A DNA stretch of 64,000 nt from Paractinoplanes toevensis (GTDB lineage Bacteria > Actinomycetota > Actinomycetes > Mycobacteriales > Micromonosporaceae), in assembly GCF_018332695.1 (NCBI RefSeq), contig NZ_BOQN01000087.1, positions 62,001 through 126,000 on the forward strand, written 5' to 3'. Shown one piece after another: positions 33,936-42,207 of the stretch; position 1 is the stretch's first letter, and each line of letters begins with the position of its first letter. The notes below the pieces were generated by a model. The model was not told the origin of the DNA and made no database searches. It saw only the letters and a list, made by a program, of their open reading frames with translations. The translations under genes and the position numbers were made by a program.

Positions 33936-34727
33936 TCAGGTGGCGCGGCGGGTCGGGACGGTGGCGCGGCGGGCCATGCGGCGTAGGACGGTGGGGGCGA
34001 TCAGCAGGGTGATGGTGGCCCAGGTGCCGAGGACGGTGATGGTTTGCAGGTGGCGCCAGGAGTCGCCGATCTCGGTGGTGACGGCTTCGGGTGGCAGCAG
34101 GGCGGAGCGCATGCCCAGGCCGAGCCAGTAGATCGGGAAGGTCTGGGCGGCGGCCTGCAGCCAGCCGGGCAGGGCGGTGATCGGGTAGAAGATGCCGGAG
34201 ATGCCGATGACGGTGAGGATCGGCAGGGTGAGTAGGCCCTGGCTGCGGGGGCTGTCGAAGATCGAGCCGAGGACCGCGCCGGTGGGCAGGGTGGCGGCCA
34301 GGCCGAGGGTGAGCATGGCGAGCAGGGTGAGCCAGGTGGTGGGCCGGTCGGTGGTCAGGCCGTGGACCAGCAGCAGGGCGGGGAGCAGGAAGATGGCCAG
34401 GTCGAGGAGCAGGCCGCCGGAGACGGAGATGAGTTTGCCGGTGAGGTAGCCGAGCATGCCGTTCGGGGTGGTTCTGGCGCGTAGCAGGGTGCCGTCGTCG
34501 CGGTCGGCGACCAGGTGCTGGCTTATGCTGACCATGGCCATGGCGGTGTTCATGCCGAGGATGCTGGGCAGTAGGGCGGGGCCGAAGGGCCGGTCGCGCA
34601 GGAACCACAGGGCGATGAGCATGAGTGCCGGCCAGAGGATGTGGTTGAGCAGGTCGCCAGGGTTGGTGACGGACTGGCGTAGTTCGATGAGGCCGCGGGA
34701 TCGGCCGGCGCGCAGGGCCCGGTTCAT
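33936..34727 (-). CDS. ABC-2 type permease (second exporter)
   Basis: 263-residue membrane protein with six helices. The N-terminal MNRALRAGRSRGLIELRQSVTNPGDLLNHILWPALMLIAL precedes the first helix. The cytoplasmic loop LVADRDDGTLLRARTTPNGMLGYLTGK is the ABC-2 coupling region, and the VIGISGIFYPITALPGWLQ stretch is the conserved re-entrant part of drug exporters. Coupled by ATGA to the upstream ATPase. Same family as the 23135 permease but clearly diverged. Confidence 0.88.
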   Translation of the reverse strand: MNRALRAGRSRGLIELRQSVTNPGDLLNHILWPALMLIALWFLRDRPFGPALLPSILGMNTAMAMVSISQHLVADRDDGTLLRARTTPNGMLGYLTGKLISVSGGLLLDLAIFLLPALLLVHGLTTDRPTTWLTLLAMLTLGLAATLPTGAVLGSIFDSPRSQGLLTLPILTVIGISGIFYPITALPGWLQAAAQTFPIYWLGLGMRSALLPPEAVTTEIGDSWRHLQTITVLGTWATITLLIAPTVLRRMARRATVPTRRAT

Positions 34728-35560
34728 CGGGGTGTCCGGCGGGTGAGGGCCAGGTAGGTGTCTTCCAGCGTGGCTCGGTGGATTTCGAGGTCGTGCAGGT
34801 GGTCGCCGTGGTCGCGGTAGAGGTCGTGGATGAGCCGGGCCGGGTGGTCGGTGGGCCGGGTGTGGCGGGTGCCGTGCAGGGTCCAGCGGACTTCGTCGTG
34901 GCCGGTGAGTTCGCGGGTGGTGCTGTTGGCGAGGATGCGGCCGTGGTCGAGGACGAGGACGCGGGTCGCGATGCGTTCGGCTTCGGCGAGGTCGTGGGTG
35001 GTGAGCAGGATGGTGGTGTGGTGGTCGGTGGCGAGGCCGCGGATCAGGTGGTGGAAGTCGTGGCGGGCGGCCGGGTCGAGGCCGGCGGTGGGTTCGTCGA
35101 GGAAGAGGACTCGGGGCCGGCCGATGATGCCGAGGGCTAGGTCGAGGCGGCGGCGTTGGCCGCCGGAGAGCGTACGTATCTTCTGGTTGGCCTGGTCGGT
35201 GAGGCCGACGAGGGTGAGCAGGTCGTCGGGGTTCCAGCCGTGGGGGTAGTAGGCGCGGATCTGGGTGAGGAGTTCGCGGGGGCGCCATTTGCCGTGGTCG
35301 CGCCAGGTTTGCAGGACGATGCCGATGTGGGCGCGCCAGTCCTCGCCGGCGTGGGCGGGGTCGGCGCCGAGGACGTCGACGTGGCCGGTGGTGCGGGCGC
35401 GGAGGCCTTCGAGGATTTCGATGGTGGTGGTTTTGCCGGCGCCGTTGGGGCCGAGCAGGGCGAGGATGTCGCCGCGCTGGGCGTGGAAGGTGATGTCGTG
35501 CAGGACGTCGGTGGTGCCGTAGCGCATGTGCAGGCCGGTGACGTTGATGTCAGTGGTCAT
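34724..35560 (-). CDS. ABC-2 exporter ATPase (second exporter)
   Basis: 278-residue ATPase with Walker A LLGPNGAGKTTTIEIL, Q-loop VLQTWRDHGKW, signature TLSGGQRRRLDLALG, Walker B RVLFLDEPTAGLD and H-loop TTHDLAEAERIA, all intact. It overlaps the Clp-N gene by 11 bp and the permease by ATGA, forming a four-gene operon with the HTH and Clp-N genes. Specialised-metabolite or peptide export is likely. Confidence 0.92.
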   Translation of the reverse strand: MTTDINVTGLHMRYGTTDVLHDITFHAQRGDILALLGPNGAGKTTTIEILEGLRARTTGHVDVLGADPAHAGEDWRAHIGIVLQTWRDHGKWRPRELLTQIRAYYPHGWNPDDLLTLVGLTDQANQKIRTLSGGQRRRLDLALGIIGRPRVLFLDEPTAGLDPAARHDFHHLIRGLATDHHTTILLTTHDLAEAERIATRVLVLDHGRILANSTTRELTGHDEVRWTLHGTRHTRPTDHPARLIHDLYRDHGDHLHDLEIHRATLEDTYLALTRRTPR

Positions 35561-36014
35561 CGGTGGTTTCCCGGCGGACGGCGTCGGTGAGGGCGGTGCG
35601 GTCGATGCCGGCCAGGTCGAGGGCTCGGGGGACGGTGCCGACGGGGGTGAGCAGGATGCCGAGTAGCAGGTGGGCGGGGGTGCAGTCGCGTTTGCGGCGG
35701 GCGGTGGCGAGGCCGCGTTCGAGGGCGGTTCGGGCGGTGGTGCCGAGTTGCGGGGAGCCGGTGGGTGGTGTGGTCGGTAGTGGGAGGGCGCCGGCGAGGT
35801 GGACGCCGGCGGCGGCGAGGCTGGTGGTGAATTCGTGGTCGAGGGCGGTGCGGATGGTGGTGTGGTCGAGTCCGGCGGCGGTGAGGGCGGGTGAGCCGTC
35901 GCGGGCGATGGCGAGGAGGAGGTGGTGGGCTTCGATGGTGGTGGTGCCGTCGGTGCGGGCTTCGTCGGCGGCGGTGGTGAGGATGTGGTTGAGATAGTGG
36001 TCGACGGTGCTCAT
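35550..36014 (-). CDS. Stand-alone Clp-N-like domain protein
   Basis: 154 residues made of two Clp N-terminal repeats: TDGTTTIEAHHLLLAIARDGSPALTAAG and RKRDCTPAHLLLGILLTPVGTVPRALDLAG. There is no AAA ATPase part, so it cannot be an unfoldase alone. ATG 36014 overlaps the stop of the HTH gene by ATGA. In the 21.4 kb locus the HTH and Clp-N domains form one protein, so the two separate products here probably bind each other. I infer it senses a ligand or folding state for the HTH partner. Confidence 0.8.
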   Translation of the reverse strand: MSTVDHYLNHILTTAADEARTDGTTTIEAHHLLLAIARDGSPALTAAGLDHTTIRTALDHEFTTSLAAAGVHLAGALPLPTTPPTGSPQLGTTARTALERGLATARRKRDCTPAHLLLGILLTPVGTVPRALDLAGIDRTALTDAVRRETTDDH

Positions 36015-36244
36015 CCGGAGCGCCTCCTGAGGGTGACGCCGGCGGCGATGAGCCGCTGGGCGTGTTTTTTGTAGACCGCCTGGCGGGTGACGCCGAGGGC
36101 TTCGGCGACCTGGGGCCAGCTCCAGCCGGTTCGCATGGCTTCTTCGACGGCGGTGTCTTCGAGGCGGTCGGCGAGGTGGCGTAGGGCTCCGATGGCGGCG
36201 AGCCGGTCGGCGACCTCCCCGGAGGCGGGTATTTCCACGGACAT
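36011..36244 (-). CDS. Small helix-turn-helix DNA-binding protein
   Basis: 77 residues. The HTH spans about 41-65 (WSWPQVAEALGVTRQAVYKKH), similar in placement and sequence to the HTH of the fused regulator at 21424 (SWTEIGRSMGVTKQAAQKRF). The N-terminal helix LAAIGALRHLADRLEDTAVEEAMR is the likely dimer or Clp-N contact. It is the first gene of the operon and probably binds the palindromes just upstream (36246-36291). Confidence 0.82.
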   Translation of the reverse strand: MSVEIPASGEVADRLAAIGALRHLADRLEDTAVEEAMRTGWSWPQVAEALGVTRQAVYKKHAQRLIAAGVTLRRRSG

Positions 36245-36245
36245 G

Positions 36246-36303
36246 TAAGCAACCGTAGTTGCTTATCTTCGCCTTAGTCAACCTGGGTTGCTTAGGTTAG
36301 GGT
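36246..36303. promoter_or_regulatory. CAAC/GTTG palindromes and divergent promoter region
   Basis: A perfect dyad TAAGCAAC-CGTA-GTTGCTTA (36246-36265) sits 1 bp upstream of the HTH gene ATG. A second, GTCAACCTGGGTTGC (36277-36291), closely resembles the operators of the first locus. TAGGGT (36298-36303) ends 6 nt before the VOC start at 36310 and looks like its -10. Both divergent genes could be controlled. Confidence 0.65.
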
Positions 36304-36309
36304 CGTGGG

Positions 36310-37035
36310 ATGCGCGTGCTGTGGATTACCGGGTTCCTGGACTCCCCCGACCCGGACGTGGAGCCGTTCTGGCTGGCGGTGACCGGCACGCGGCTGTCCG
36401 AGCGGCGCGGTGGCGGCACGTTCGCGACCCTGCTGCCGGCGGACGGGGACGCCTGTCTGCGCGTACAGGTGATCGGGTCGCCCTATCCCGGATCGCATGT
36501 GGATCTGCATGTGGCCGATGTGCCGGCGGCAGCCGGCGAGGCCGAGGCGCTCGGCGCGCGGGTCGTCTTCGCCGAGCCCGGCCTGGTGGTGCTGCGCTCC
36601 CCCGCCGGTGTGCCGTTCTGCCTGGTGCGGTGGGACGGGGAGGCGCTCCGGCCGCGGCCGGTGCGGTGGCCGGGCGGGCAGAGCAGCATCGTGGATCAGT
36701 TGTGCCTGGATGTTCCGGCGGCGGACTACGACGACGAGTACGAGTTCTGGGCGGGCTTGACCGGCTGGGAGCGCGCGAAGTCGGATCTGCCGGAGTTCGC
36801 GTTCCTGCAGGGTGACCCGGCGTTGCCACTGCGGTTGCTGGTGCAGCGGATCGGGTCGGGGCCGGTCGGCGTACACCTGGATTTTGCCTGTGATGGGGTT
36901 GATGCCGAGGTGGCGCGGCATGTGGAACTCGGTGCGACCGTCGTGCGGCGGGTCCCCGGGGACTGGACGACATTGCGGGACCCGGCCGGGCGGGAGTATT
37001 GCGTTACCGCTCGGGCGCCCCGTGGGCGTGAATGA
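36310..37035 (+). CDS. Two-domain VOC family protein
   Basis: 241 residues with two VOC modules. The first is residues about 1-115 (MRVLWITGFLDSPDPDVEPFWLAVTG), the second about 120-240 (LCLDVPAADYDDEYEFWAGLTGW, GPVGVHLDFACDGVDAEVARHVELGA, LRDPAGREYCVT). Such two-module glyoxalase-like proteins bind or modify hydrophobic small molecules. It is transcribed divergently from the HTH/Clp-N/ABC operon across shared palindromes, so it may be part of the same response. The 3' end overlaps the methyltransferase by 32 bp, tail to tail. Confidence 0.85.
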   Translation: MRVLWITGFLDSPDPDVEPFWLAVTGTRLSERRGGGTFATLLPADGDACLRVQVIGSPYPGSHVDLHVADVPAAAGEAEALGARVVFAEPGLVVLRSPAGVPFCLVRWDGEALRPRPVRWPGGQSSIVDQLCLDVPAADYDDEYEFWAGLTGWERAKSDLPEFAFLQGDPALPLRLLVQRIGSGPVGVHLDFACDGVDAEVARHVELGATVVRRVPGDWTTLRDPAGREYCVTARAPRGRE

Positions 37036-37660
37036 CCGCGCCGTGGGTGGTGACGCGAGCGGTCAGCTGCCAGCCGGGTAGGGCTTCCAGCTCGGCGGGC
37101 TGCCAGTAACGCTTGATCACCTGGTAGGTGCGACCGTCGTTGAGGGTGCGTTGCTGCAGGTCACCGTCGATGCGGGCGGGCTGGTAGCTGTCCAGCAGGA
37201 AGACCCGGCCGCCGGGGCGCAGGGCGGTGGCCACCTGCTGCCAGAAACGGTCGAGGTGCTCGTCGGGGATGTGCGAGAGCCAGAAGCTGAAGAACACGAC
37301 GTCGAACTGCTGGGCCGGTGGGGTCCAGGTGAAGATGTCGGCCTGCACGTAGGTGACGCGGCCGGTGCGGGCGGTGCGGGCCCGGTTGAGATCGAGGGTC
37401 TCGGTGTGCGCGTCGACCGCGGTGATGCGGGTGGCGTGCCGGGTCAGGCGCTCGGTCCACCAGCCGGTGCCGGCGGCGAACTCCAGCACGTCACCGGCCG
37501 GGTCGAAGGCCTCCAGGGCCCGCGCGGCCTCGTCGATGTCGGCGAACCAGTGCTGCCGGGCCTGGTCGTCGAGGGCGTAGCGGCCGCGGCGCTGCCACCA
37601 CTCGTCGTACTCCCCCGCGCGGTGCCGGTAGTACTCCCGCTGTTCGGTCAACTGGTCCAT
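37004..37660 (-). CDS. Class I SAM-dependent methyltransferase
   Basis: 218 residues. Motif I VLEFAAGTGWWTERL, motif II AVDAHTETLDLNR, motif III/post I VTYVQADIFTW, and FDVVFFSFWLSHIPDEHLDRFWQQVATALRPGGRVFLL form a typical small-molecule methyltransferase. Start at ATG 37660 (MDQLTEQREYYRHRAGEYDEWW) rather than 37690. The YRHRAGEYDEWW opening is seen in several uncharacterised actinobacterial enzymes. Substrate unknown. Confidence 0.87.
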   Translation of the reverse strand: MDQLTEQREYYRHRAGEYDEWWQRRGRYALDDQARQHWFADIDEAARALEAFDPAGDVLEFAAGTGWWTERLTRHATRITAVDAHTETLDLNRARTARTGRVTYVQADIFTWTPPAQQFDVVFFSFWLSHIPDEHLDRFWQQVATALRPGGRVFLLDSYQPARIDGDLQQRTLNDGRTYQVIKRYWQPAELEALPGWQLTARVTTHGAVIHAHGAPER

Positions 37661-37783
37661 GTCGATGACGCTATCGGCGGGGGCAATCAAATTTCTCTGG
37701 CAAGATCGCGGGGCGTACGGCGAAAGTGTCGGTGCCCCCTGCTAAAACTGTTGGCACAAGCGTTCGAATGATCGGAGAGTGGC

Positions 37784-38491
37784 GTGGCCCGGGGTTTGAG
37801 CACCGAAGAGCTGTCGGCGATCCGCGACGGGGTGACCGCCGGGCGTAAGCCGCGGGTGCAGTTCACCGAGTCGGCGGGGCAGATCGCCGGCCAGATCGGC
37901 CAGGTCGTGTCGCTGGGCGATCCGGCGGAGTCCGACGAGTTCGTGGTGGTGAAATTCGGCCGCGACGAGCTGCCCTTCTCCCCCGCTGACCTGCAGGTCG
38001 CCCCGCGCGGCGCGACCGCCCGCAAGGCCGCGCCACCGCCGCCGGTGCCCGCTCCGGCCGGGCCGCCGGCACCGGAATTTCTGCTCGACAAACCCGTGGC
38101 GGCGCCGGTCGCCGAGCCCGTGAAGAGCGAAGATGGTCCGGTGGCGACCCCGGCACCCCGCAAATCGACCCCGCCGCGCCCGGCCAAGACGAAACCGGCG
38201 CCGGGTCTGACGGTCACCTTGGCGTACGGCGAGGGTGAGTGGACCGTGGCGGCCGCCCAGGGCAGCAAGGCCCTCGCGAAGCCCTATGTGATCCGCCCGG
38301 CCGAGGCGCTGCGGATGGTGTCGCTGGTCGACGTGCCCGGCGTGCAGGAGGCGGTCGAGCAGATCCTGGCCGCCGAGCGGGCCGAGGCGGAAAAGGAAGC
38401 CCAGCGGTTACGGGCCGAGCTGGCCGAGGTCGAGGCGCGGCTGGCCGAGCTCGGTGAGGCCGGCGGGTCAGGTGTCGAGGTCGGCCGGTAA
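37784..38491 (+). CDS. Hypothetical protein, probably DUF6319
   Basis: 235 residues in three parts: a small N-terminal domain (LSTEELSAIRDGVTAGRKPRVQFTES, GQVVSLGDPAESDEFVVVKFGRDELPFSPADL), a Pro/Ala-rich middle, and a C-terminal beta plus coiled-coil part (GLTVTLAYGEGEWTVAAAQGSKALAKPY ... AERAEAEKEAQRLRAELAEVEARLAEL). This layout fits the actinobacterial DUF6319 family from memory, so the name is tentative. GTG 37784 has GGAGAG upstream. Its last 24 bp overlap the convergent 38468 gene. Confidence 0.6.
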   Translation: MARGLSTEELSAIRDGVTAGRKPRVQFTESAGQIAGQIGQVVSLGDPAESDEFVVVKFGRDELPFSPADLQVAPRGATARKAAPPPPVPAPAGPPAPEFLLDKPVAAPVAEPVKSEDGPVATPAPRKSTPPRPAKTKPAPGLTVTLAYGEGEWTVAAAQGSKALAKPYVIRPAEALRMVSLVDVPGVQEAVEQILAAERAEAEKEAQRLRAELAEVEARLAELGEAGGSGVEVGR

Positions 38492-38938
38492 CGGCAGGTC
38501 CAGCGCGCGCAGGAAACGGGCGGTCTTCACCTCGACGAACACCTCGGCGTCGTCGAGATCGTCCACGTCCTGCTCGTCACCGTCGTCGAGGTCGTCGTCC
38601 TCCGGGTCGACGTCCTGGGCGAGGAAGGTGACGATCTGTTCCTCCTTCGCCAGGGCGTCACCGCCCGGGTGCACCGCCACCCACCAGGCCGCGAGGCCGG
38701 CCGCCTCGCGGAAGACGTCGGTCGGCGCCGAGGCGCCCTCGTCCTCGAAGTAGGTGCGCGGGGTCACCCCCAGATAGGCGATGCCGGCACCACTGGGCGC
38801 CGGATCGTAGGTGACGACCGTGAAATCGCTGTCGTGGATGTCCAGCAGCATCCACGGCCCGCCGTGGGTGGGCCGGCTGTCCGGGTCGGCGTCATGCCAC
38901 TGCTCGCCGTCGTAGAGGTACGTTCCGAAGAACCCCAT
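38468..38938 (-). CDS. Hypothetical acidic protein
   Basis: 156 residues beginning MGFFGTYLYDGEQWHDADPDSRP, with beta strands (DFTVVTYDPAPSGAGIAYLGVTP), an aromatic AAGLAAWWVAVHP helix and a very acidic loop (DPEDDDLDDGDEQDVDDLDDAE). It looks like a small immunity-type or hypothetical protein frequent in actinomycetes; no family name can be given. It is convergent with the gene at 37784 and 19 bp from the acyltransferase. Confidence 0.65.
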   Translation of the reverse strand: MGFFGTYLYDGEQWHDADPDSRPTHGGPWMLLDIHDSDFTVVTYDPAPSGAGIAYLGVTPRTYFEDEGASAPTDVFREAAGLAAWWVAVHPGGDALAKEEQIVTFLAQDVDPEDDDLDDGDEQDVDDLDDAEVFVEVKTARFLRALDLPLPADLDT

Positions 38939-38957
38939 CCTCCGATGATCTCATCCG

Positions 38958-39782
38958 TCAGGCGGAGGCACTCTGCGAGTCGCCGAGCGGCTGCTCGGGA
39001 AGCTTCGGCAGCACCCGGCCCGGCCGCGGCCGCACCCGGGTGAAATCGGGGGTGCGGGTCTCGTCGACCACAGCCGGCATCTCCATCTCGCCCTCGCGCA
39101 GCCGCGCGAGGGTGGCGTCGATGCCCTCCATGATCAGGCGGGTGGCCTTCATCGCCCGGGCACCCGGCGTGCCGGTCACCGACGACAGGTCCACCGGCAC
39201 CTCGCCGAACCGCACGTGCACCACCGGGCGGCGGAGCATCGCCCGCAGGATCGAACGGACCAGCTTCTTCGGCGTGTTGTACGGCAGCACGGCGTGCGCA
39301 CCCCACTGCGCCACCGGCAGGACCGGCGCGCCCGAAGCGGCGGCCATCCGGGCCACCCCGGTCTTGCCGCGCTCCGGCCACATCCACGGGTCCAGGCCGA
39401 TCCGGCCCTCCGGGTAGACCAGCACCATCGCCCCGCCGGCCAGGGCGTCGGCGGCACTGGGCAGCGCGTCGGCGACCCGGCTGGTGCCCCGGTCGACCCG
39501 GATGTGCCCGGCGGCGCGCATCGCGGCCCCCGCGATCGGCGCGTCGAAGAGACCGCCGGTGGCCAGGATCCGCGGCGCGATACCGATCTTGTGGCAGGCC
39601 GCGGTCATCACGATCGGGTCGAACGGGCTGACATGGTTGGCGGCCAGGATCAGCGCACCGGTACGCAGGTCGGCGGGCACGTCCCCGGACACCCGCAACC
39701 GGCACAGCGGCAGCACGACGATCCGCGACAGCGCCAGCATGAACCGCCACATCGGCGGCACCCGCGAGGTAGAACTCTCCAT
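38958..39782 (-). CDS. 1-acyl-sn-glycerol-3-phosphate acyltransferase (PlsC family)
   Basis: 274-residue membrane-associated acyltransferase. The catalytic AANHVSPFDPIV (HX4D) is in place, followed by RVDRGTSRVADALPSA and VLVYPEGRIGLDPWMWPERGKTGVARMA, the substrate-binding PEG motif. A hydrophobic N-terminal segment (WRFMLALSRIVVLPLCRL) anchors it. It may make phosphatidic acid or acylate mannosides or other lipids. The C-terminal tail of about 40 residues is Pro/Arg-rich. Confidence 0.88.
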   Translation of the reverse strand: MESSTSRVPPMWRFMLALSRIVVLPLCRLRVSGDVPADLRTGALILAANHVSPFDPIVMTAACHKIGIAPRILATGGLFDAPIAGAAMRAAGHIRVDRGTSRVADALPSAADALAGGAMVLVYPEGRIGLDPWMWPERGKTGVARMAAASGAPVLPVAQWGAHAVLPYNTPKKLVRSILRAMLRRPVVHVRFGEVPVDLSSVTGTPGARAMKATRLIMEGIDATLARLREGEMEMPAVVDETRTPDFTRVRPRPGRVLPKLPEQPLGDSQSASA

Positions 39783-39791
39783 AAGGCCGCC

Positions 39792-40058
39792 ATGATGACA
39801 CGGCCCGGTTGCAACGGCCGTGGGGCGGTCCGGCGCGTAGGCGGCGAGTGCGTCACCACGCAGCGGGCCGGCCTTGGGATCGGCGACCTGACCTGGCTCG
39901 ACCGGAAACGGAAACTCGGCTGGGCCGCCGACCTGCGCGAAGCCCTCACCCGCCCGGGCGGCTACGCCGCCGACAACACTGCCTGGGGCGGCAACTGGGC
40001 CATCACCCTGCCGGCGGCCGGCACCGCGCCAGTTCCGGCGCGGCGGCGCCGGAACTGA
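39792..40058 (+). pseudogene. Remnant of an alpha/beta hydrolase gene
   Basis: A short open frame whose middle, TWLDRKRKLGWAADLREALTRPGGYAADNTAWGGNW, resembles the cap-to-core region of alpha/beta hydrolases (RPGGYAADNLAWGGPWDID in homologues). The nucleophile elbow and the C-terminal His part are absent, and the frame ends in basic filler (PVPARRRRN). I read this as a gene fragment left after deletion. Its 3' end overlaps the FAD oxidoreductase gene. Confidence 0.4.
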
Positions 40059-41172
40059 TCTCCGACGCCACGAGACGGCCCACGCTGGGCGCGAGGCAGA
40101 CGCCCGAGTGCATCACCGCCACATACAGGTACGGGCTGAGCCGCCCGATCACCGGCCCGCCCACCGGCATCGGCCGCACCCCGACCCGCCAGCCCACCGG
40201 CCGCAGCCCGTCACCGAAAGCCGTCCGCAGATGCCCGAGAGCCTGCCCGGCCGTGTCCCGCAGATCGCTCCACGACCAGGTGTCCCCGAGTGAGGCCGCC
40301 ATCAGCAGCTCCCGCTCCCGAACCTCCCGCACCTCGAATCCGGGCCCGACCACGATGCCGCGCACCAGACCGGCCCGCCGAGCCCGCACCCGAACCAACA
40401 TTGCCGGCGAGGTCCCGGCCATCCGCGCCACCGCCTCGCCGGATCCGGCTTGCTGACCCGTCCATGCCGATCCGGCCCGCCGGGCCAGCGCCACGCTGCC
40501 CGTCCCGGCCGCCAGCACCACGGTGGACGCCGGATGGAACCCGGCCGTCGACCCGACCCCGGCGGTGCTCACCTCGACCGCGGTCGCTCCCGGCACCACC
40601 CGAGCCCCGGCATCGCGGGCCGCAAGAAGGAACGCTCGCGCTGCCCGCACCGGATCCACCCCGCCATCACCCGGCCGATAAACCGCCTGTTCCGGAAATG
40701 TCCGGAGATGAGGCTCAAGCGACGCTATCGCCTCCGGCCCGACAAGCCGGCCCCCGGCCCCCATCGGCTGCCCGAGAAACATCAGCCCAGCCTCCTCGGG
40801 CACGGCCGACCCAGGCACGGCCGACCCAGGCACAGCCGACCCAGGCACAGCCGAGACCGGCACAGCCGGCCCAGGTGGTTCCGCCTGCGTGGCCTCCTCC
40901 GCCGTGATCGGCCAGCGCAGCGAGCCCGTCCACCGCACCCCGATCCCGGAAACCTCCCGCTGCACCCGCCGCCAGTCGGCAAGGACCAGCCCGGCCAGAT
41001 CAGCCGCCCCGCCCGGCCAGTCACCACCCTCGTCACCGCCGATCCAGGCGAACGACGAGGCGGTCACCCCGGCGTCCCGGCCGATCACCGTGACCGGAAC
41101 ACCGCGACGGGCCAGGTGATAGGCGATCGAGGCGCCGACGATCCCGGTGCCGACCACGACGACCGGCTTCAT
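40003..41172 (-). CDS. FAD-dependent oxidoreductase (DAO family)
   Basis: 389 residues. The dinucleotide-binding VVVVGTGIVGASIAYHLARRGVPVTVIGRD starts at residue 3; the second part has GGVDPVRAARAFLLAARDAGARVVPG and the C-terminal VGVRPMPVGGPVIGRLSPYLYVAVMHSGV with the FAD-closing GPVIG. The family includes glycine and sarcosine oxidases. An insertion of five-residue repeats (SAVPG) is encoded at 40801-40875 between the FAD-binding and substrate lobes. Substrate unknown. Confidence 0.87.
   Translation of the reverse strand: MKPVVVVGTGIVGASIAYHLARRGVPVTVIGRDAGVTASSFAWIGGDEGGDWPGGAADLAGLVLADWRRVQREVSGIGVRWTGSLRWPITAEEATQAEPPGPAVPVSAVPGSAVPGSAVPGSAVPEEAGLMFLGQPMGAGGRLVGPEAIASLEPHLRTFPEQAVYRPGDGGVDPVRAARAFLLAARDAGARVVPGATAVEVSTAGVGSTAGFHPASTVVLAAGTGSVALARRAGSAWTGQQAGSGEAVARMAGTSPAMLVRVRARRAGLVRGIVVGPGFEVREVRERELLMAASLGDTWSWSDLRDTAGQALGHLRTAFGDGLRPVGWRVGVRPMPVGGPVIGRLSPYLYVAVMHSGVCLAPSVGRLVASEISSGAAAPELARCRPPAG
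40801..40875 (-). repeat. 15-bp tandem repeat, five units, inside the FAD oxidase gene
   Basis: Five consecutive copies of CACGGCCGACCCAGG-like 15-mers (units at 40801, 40816, 40831, 40846, 40861; a few substitutions). In the minus strand they encode repeats of Ser-Ala-Val-Pro-Gly. The unit is a multiple of three, so copy-number change would keep the frame. It lies in a surface loop region by alignment to related oxidases. Confidence 0.85.
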
Positions 41173-41218
41173 CGGCGGGCCGCGTGGCAGGCGTTCGAGG
41201 CGCCGGCGATCGTCGGCC

Positions 41219-42067
41219 TCACCGCTCGGCCATGCCCTGTTCCGCGACCGTCAGCCACCGGTCGACGGTGGCCGCGTCGTGGTGGCGGATGGACCAGTCG
41301 ACCTGCCGCAGGCTCATGTGGGCCCAGTAGGCCCGCCGCCGGCGGGCCGAGAGCAGGGTGAGGCGTTCGTCGACCGGCCCGGCCAGTTCGGGAGCCATCG
41401 CGGCCAGGTAGAAGCGCAGCGTGACCAGGTCGAAGTGCCGGTCGCCGCGGACCGCGCCGTCCCAGTCGACGACCCCGCTGAGCCGCCCGCCGGACACCAG
41501 CACGTTGCCGTGGTGGAAGTCCATGTGGACCAGGTCGTCGCCGATCATGTGGGTACCGCAGGACTCCCCGACCGAGCGGACCCACTCGAGCAGGCGGGCG
41601 GATCGGGGGCTGTGGGTTTCGAGGGGGCCGTGCAGGCAGAAGCCGGGGCCGTCACCGGTCAGGTGCAGTTCGGCTGGCTGGGGTGACGGCTCGGCCGCGA
41701 GCACCCCGGCTAGCCGGTCGTTGACCTGCAGCAGCTGCGCGACCAGGCCGGCGTCGAACGAGTCGGGTGGGGTGCCGGGCAGGCGCTGCTGCACCACGAC
41801 CCGGACCCCGTCGACCCGTGCGGTCAACTCGTGCCGGGCGGTCGGCACCCCGGCGGCCCGGGCCCGGTCGGCGAGGGGACCGCATTGGGTGCGGGCCGCG
41901 GTGAGCACGGATCGCCGGCCGTCGGGCCATCGCACGTACGCCGCGCCGACCTCGCCGCCGGGGCACGGTCCTTCCAGGACCAGGCGCACCCCGGTGATCG
42001 CGAAGATGCGGTCGAGAACCCGCGGCGCGTCGAGGCGCGCCGACTTCGGCCACGCCTGGGTGGTCAC
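41219..42067 (-). CDS. APH-family phosphotransferase
   Basis: 282 residues. It has the kinase loop LVHMDFHHGNVLVSG (HxDxxxxN, catalytic Asp) and LSGVVDWDGAVRGDRHFDLV (metal-binding Asp), with the N-lobe RVLDRIFAITGV and GVRVVVQQRLPG. The family spans aminoglycoside kinases to choline/fructosamine kinases, so the drug or metabolite is unknown. It is the second APH-family gene of the window, unlike the one at 20544 in sequence. GTG/ATG choice at 42067 is not critical. Confidence 0.85.
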   Translation of the reverse strand: MTTQAWPKSARLDAPRVLDRIFAITGVRLVLEGPCPGGEVGAAYVRWPDGRRSVLTAARTQCGPLADRARAAGVPTARHELTARVDGVRVVVQQRLPGTPPDSFDAGLVAQLLQVNDRLAGVLAAEPSPQPAELHLTGDGPGFCLHGPLETHSPRSARLLEWVRSVGESCGTHMIGDDLVHMDFHHGNVLVSGGRLSGVVDWDGAVRGDRHFDLVTLRFYLAAMAPELAGPVDERLTLLSARRRRAYWAHMSLRQVDWSIRHHDAATVDRWLTVAEQGMAER

Positions 42068-42207
42068 GGGCGCTGCCCGGCAAAGGTCACGACGGCCCCC
42101 GACTCGTGACGGCGAACAGATTTCCTCCGGCAGACGCTAACCTGCCCGGCCGCACCGCGGTGTCGGCTAAGAGACCCTAGTCGATGCCGCCCGCGACGAC
42201 ATCCCCA

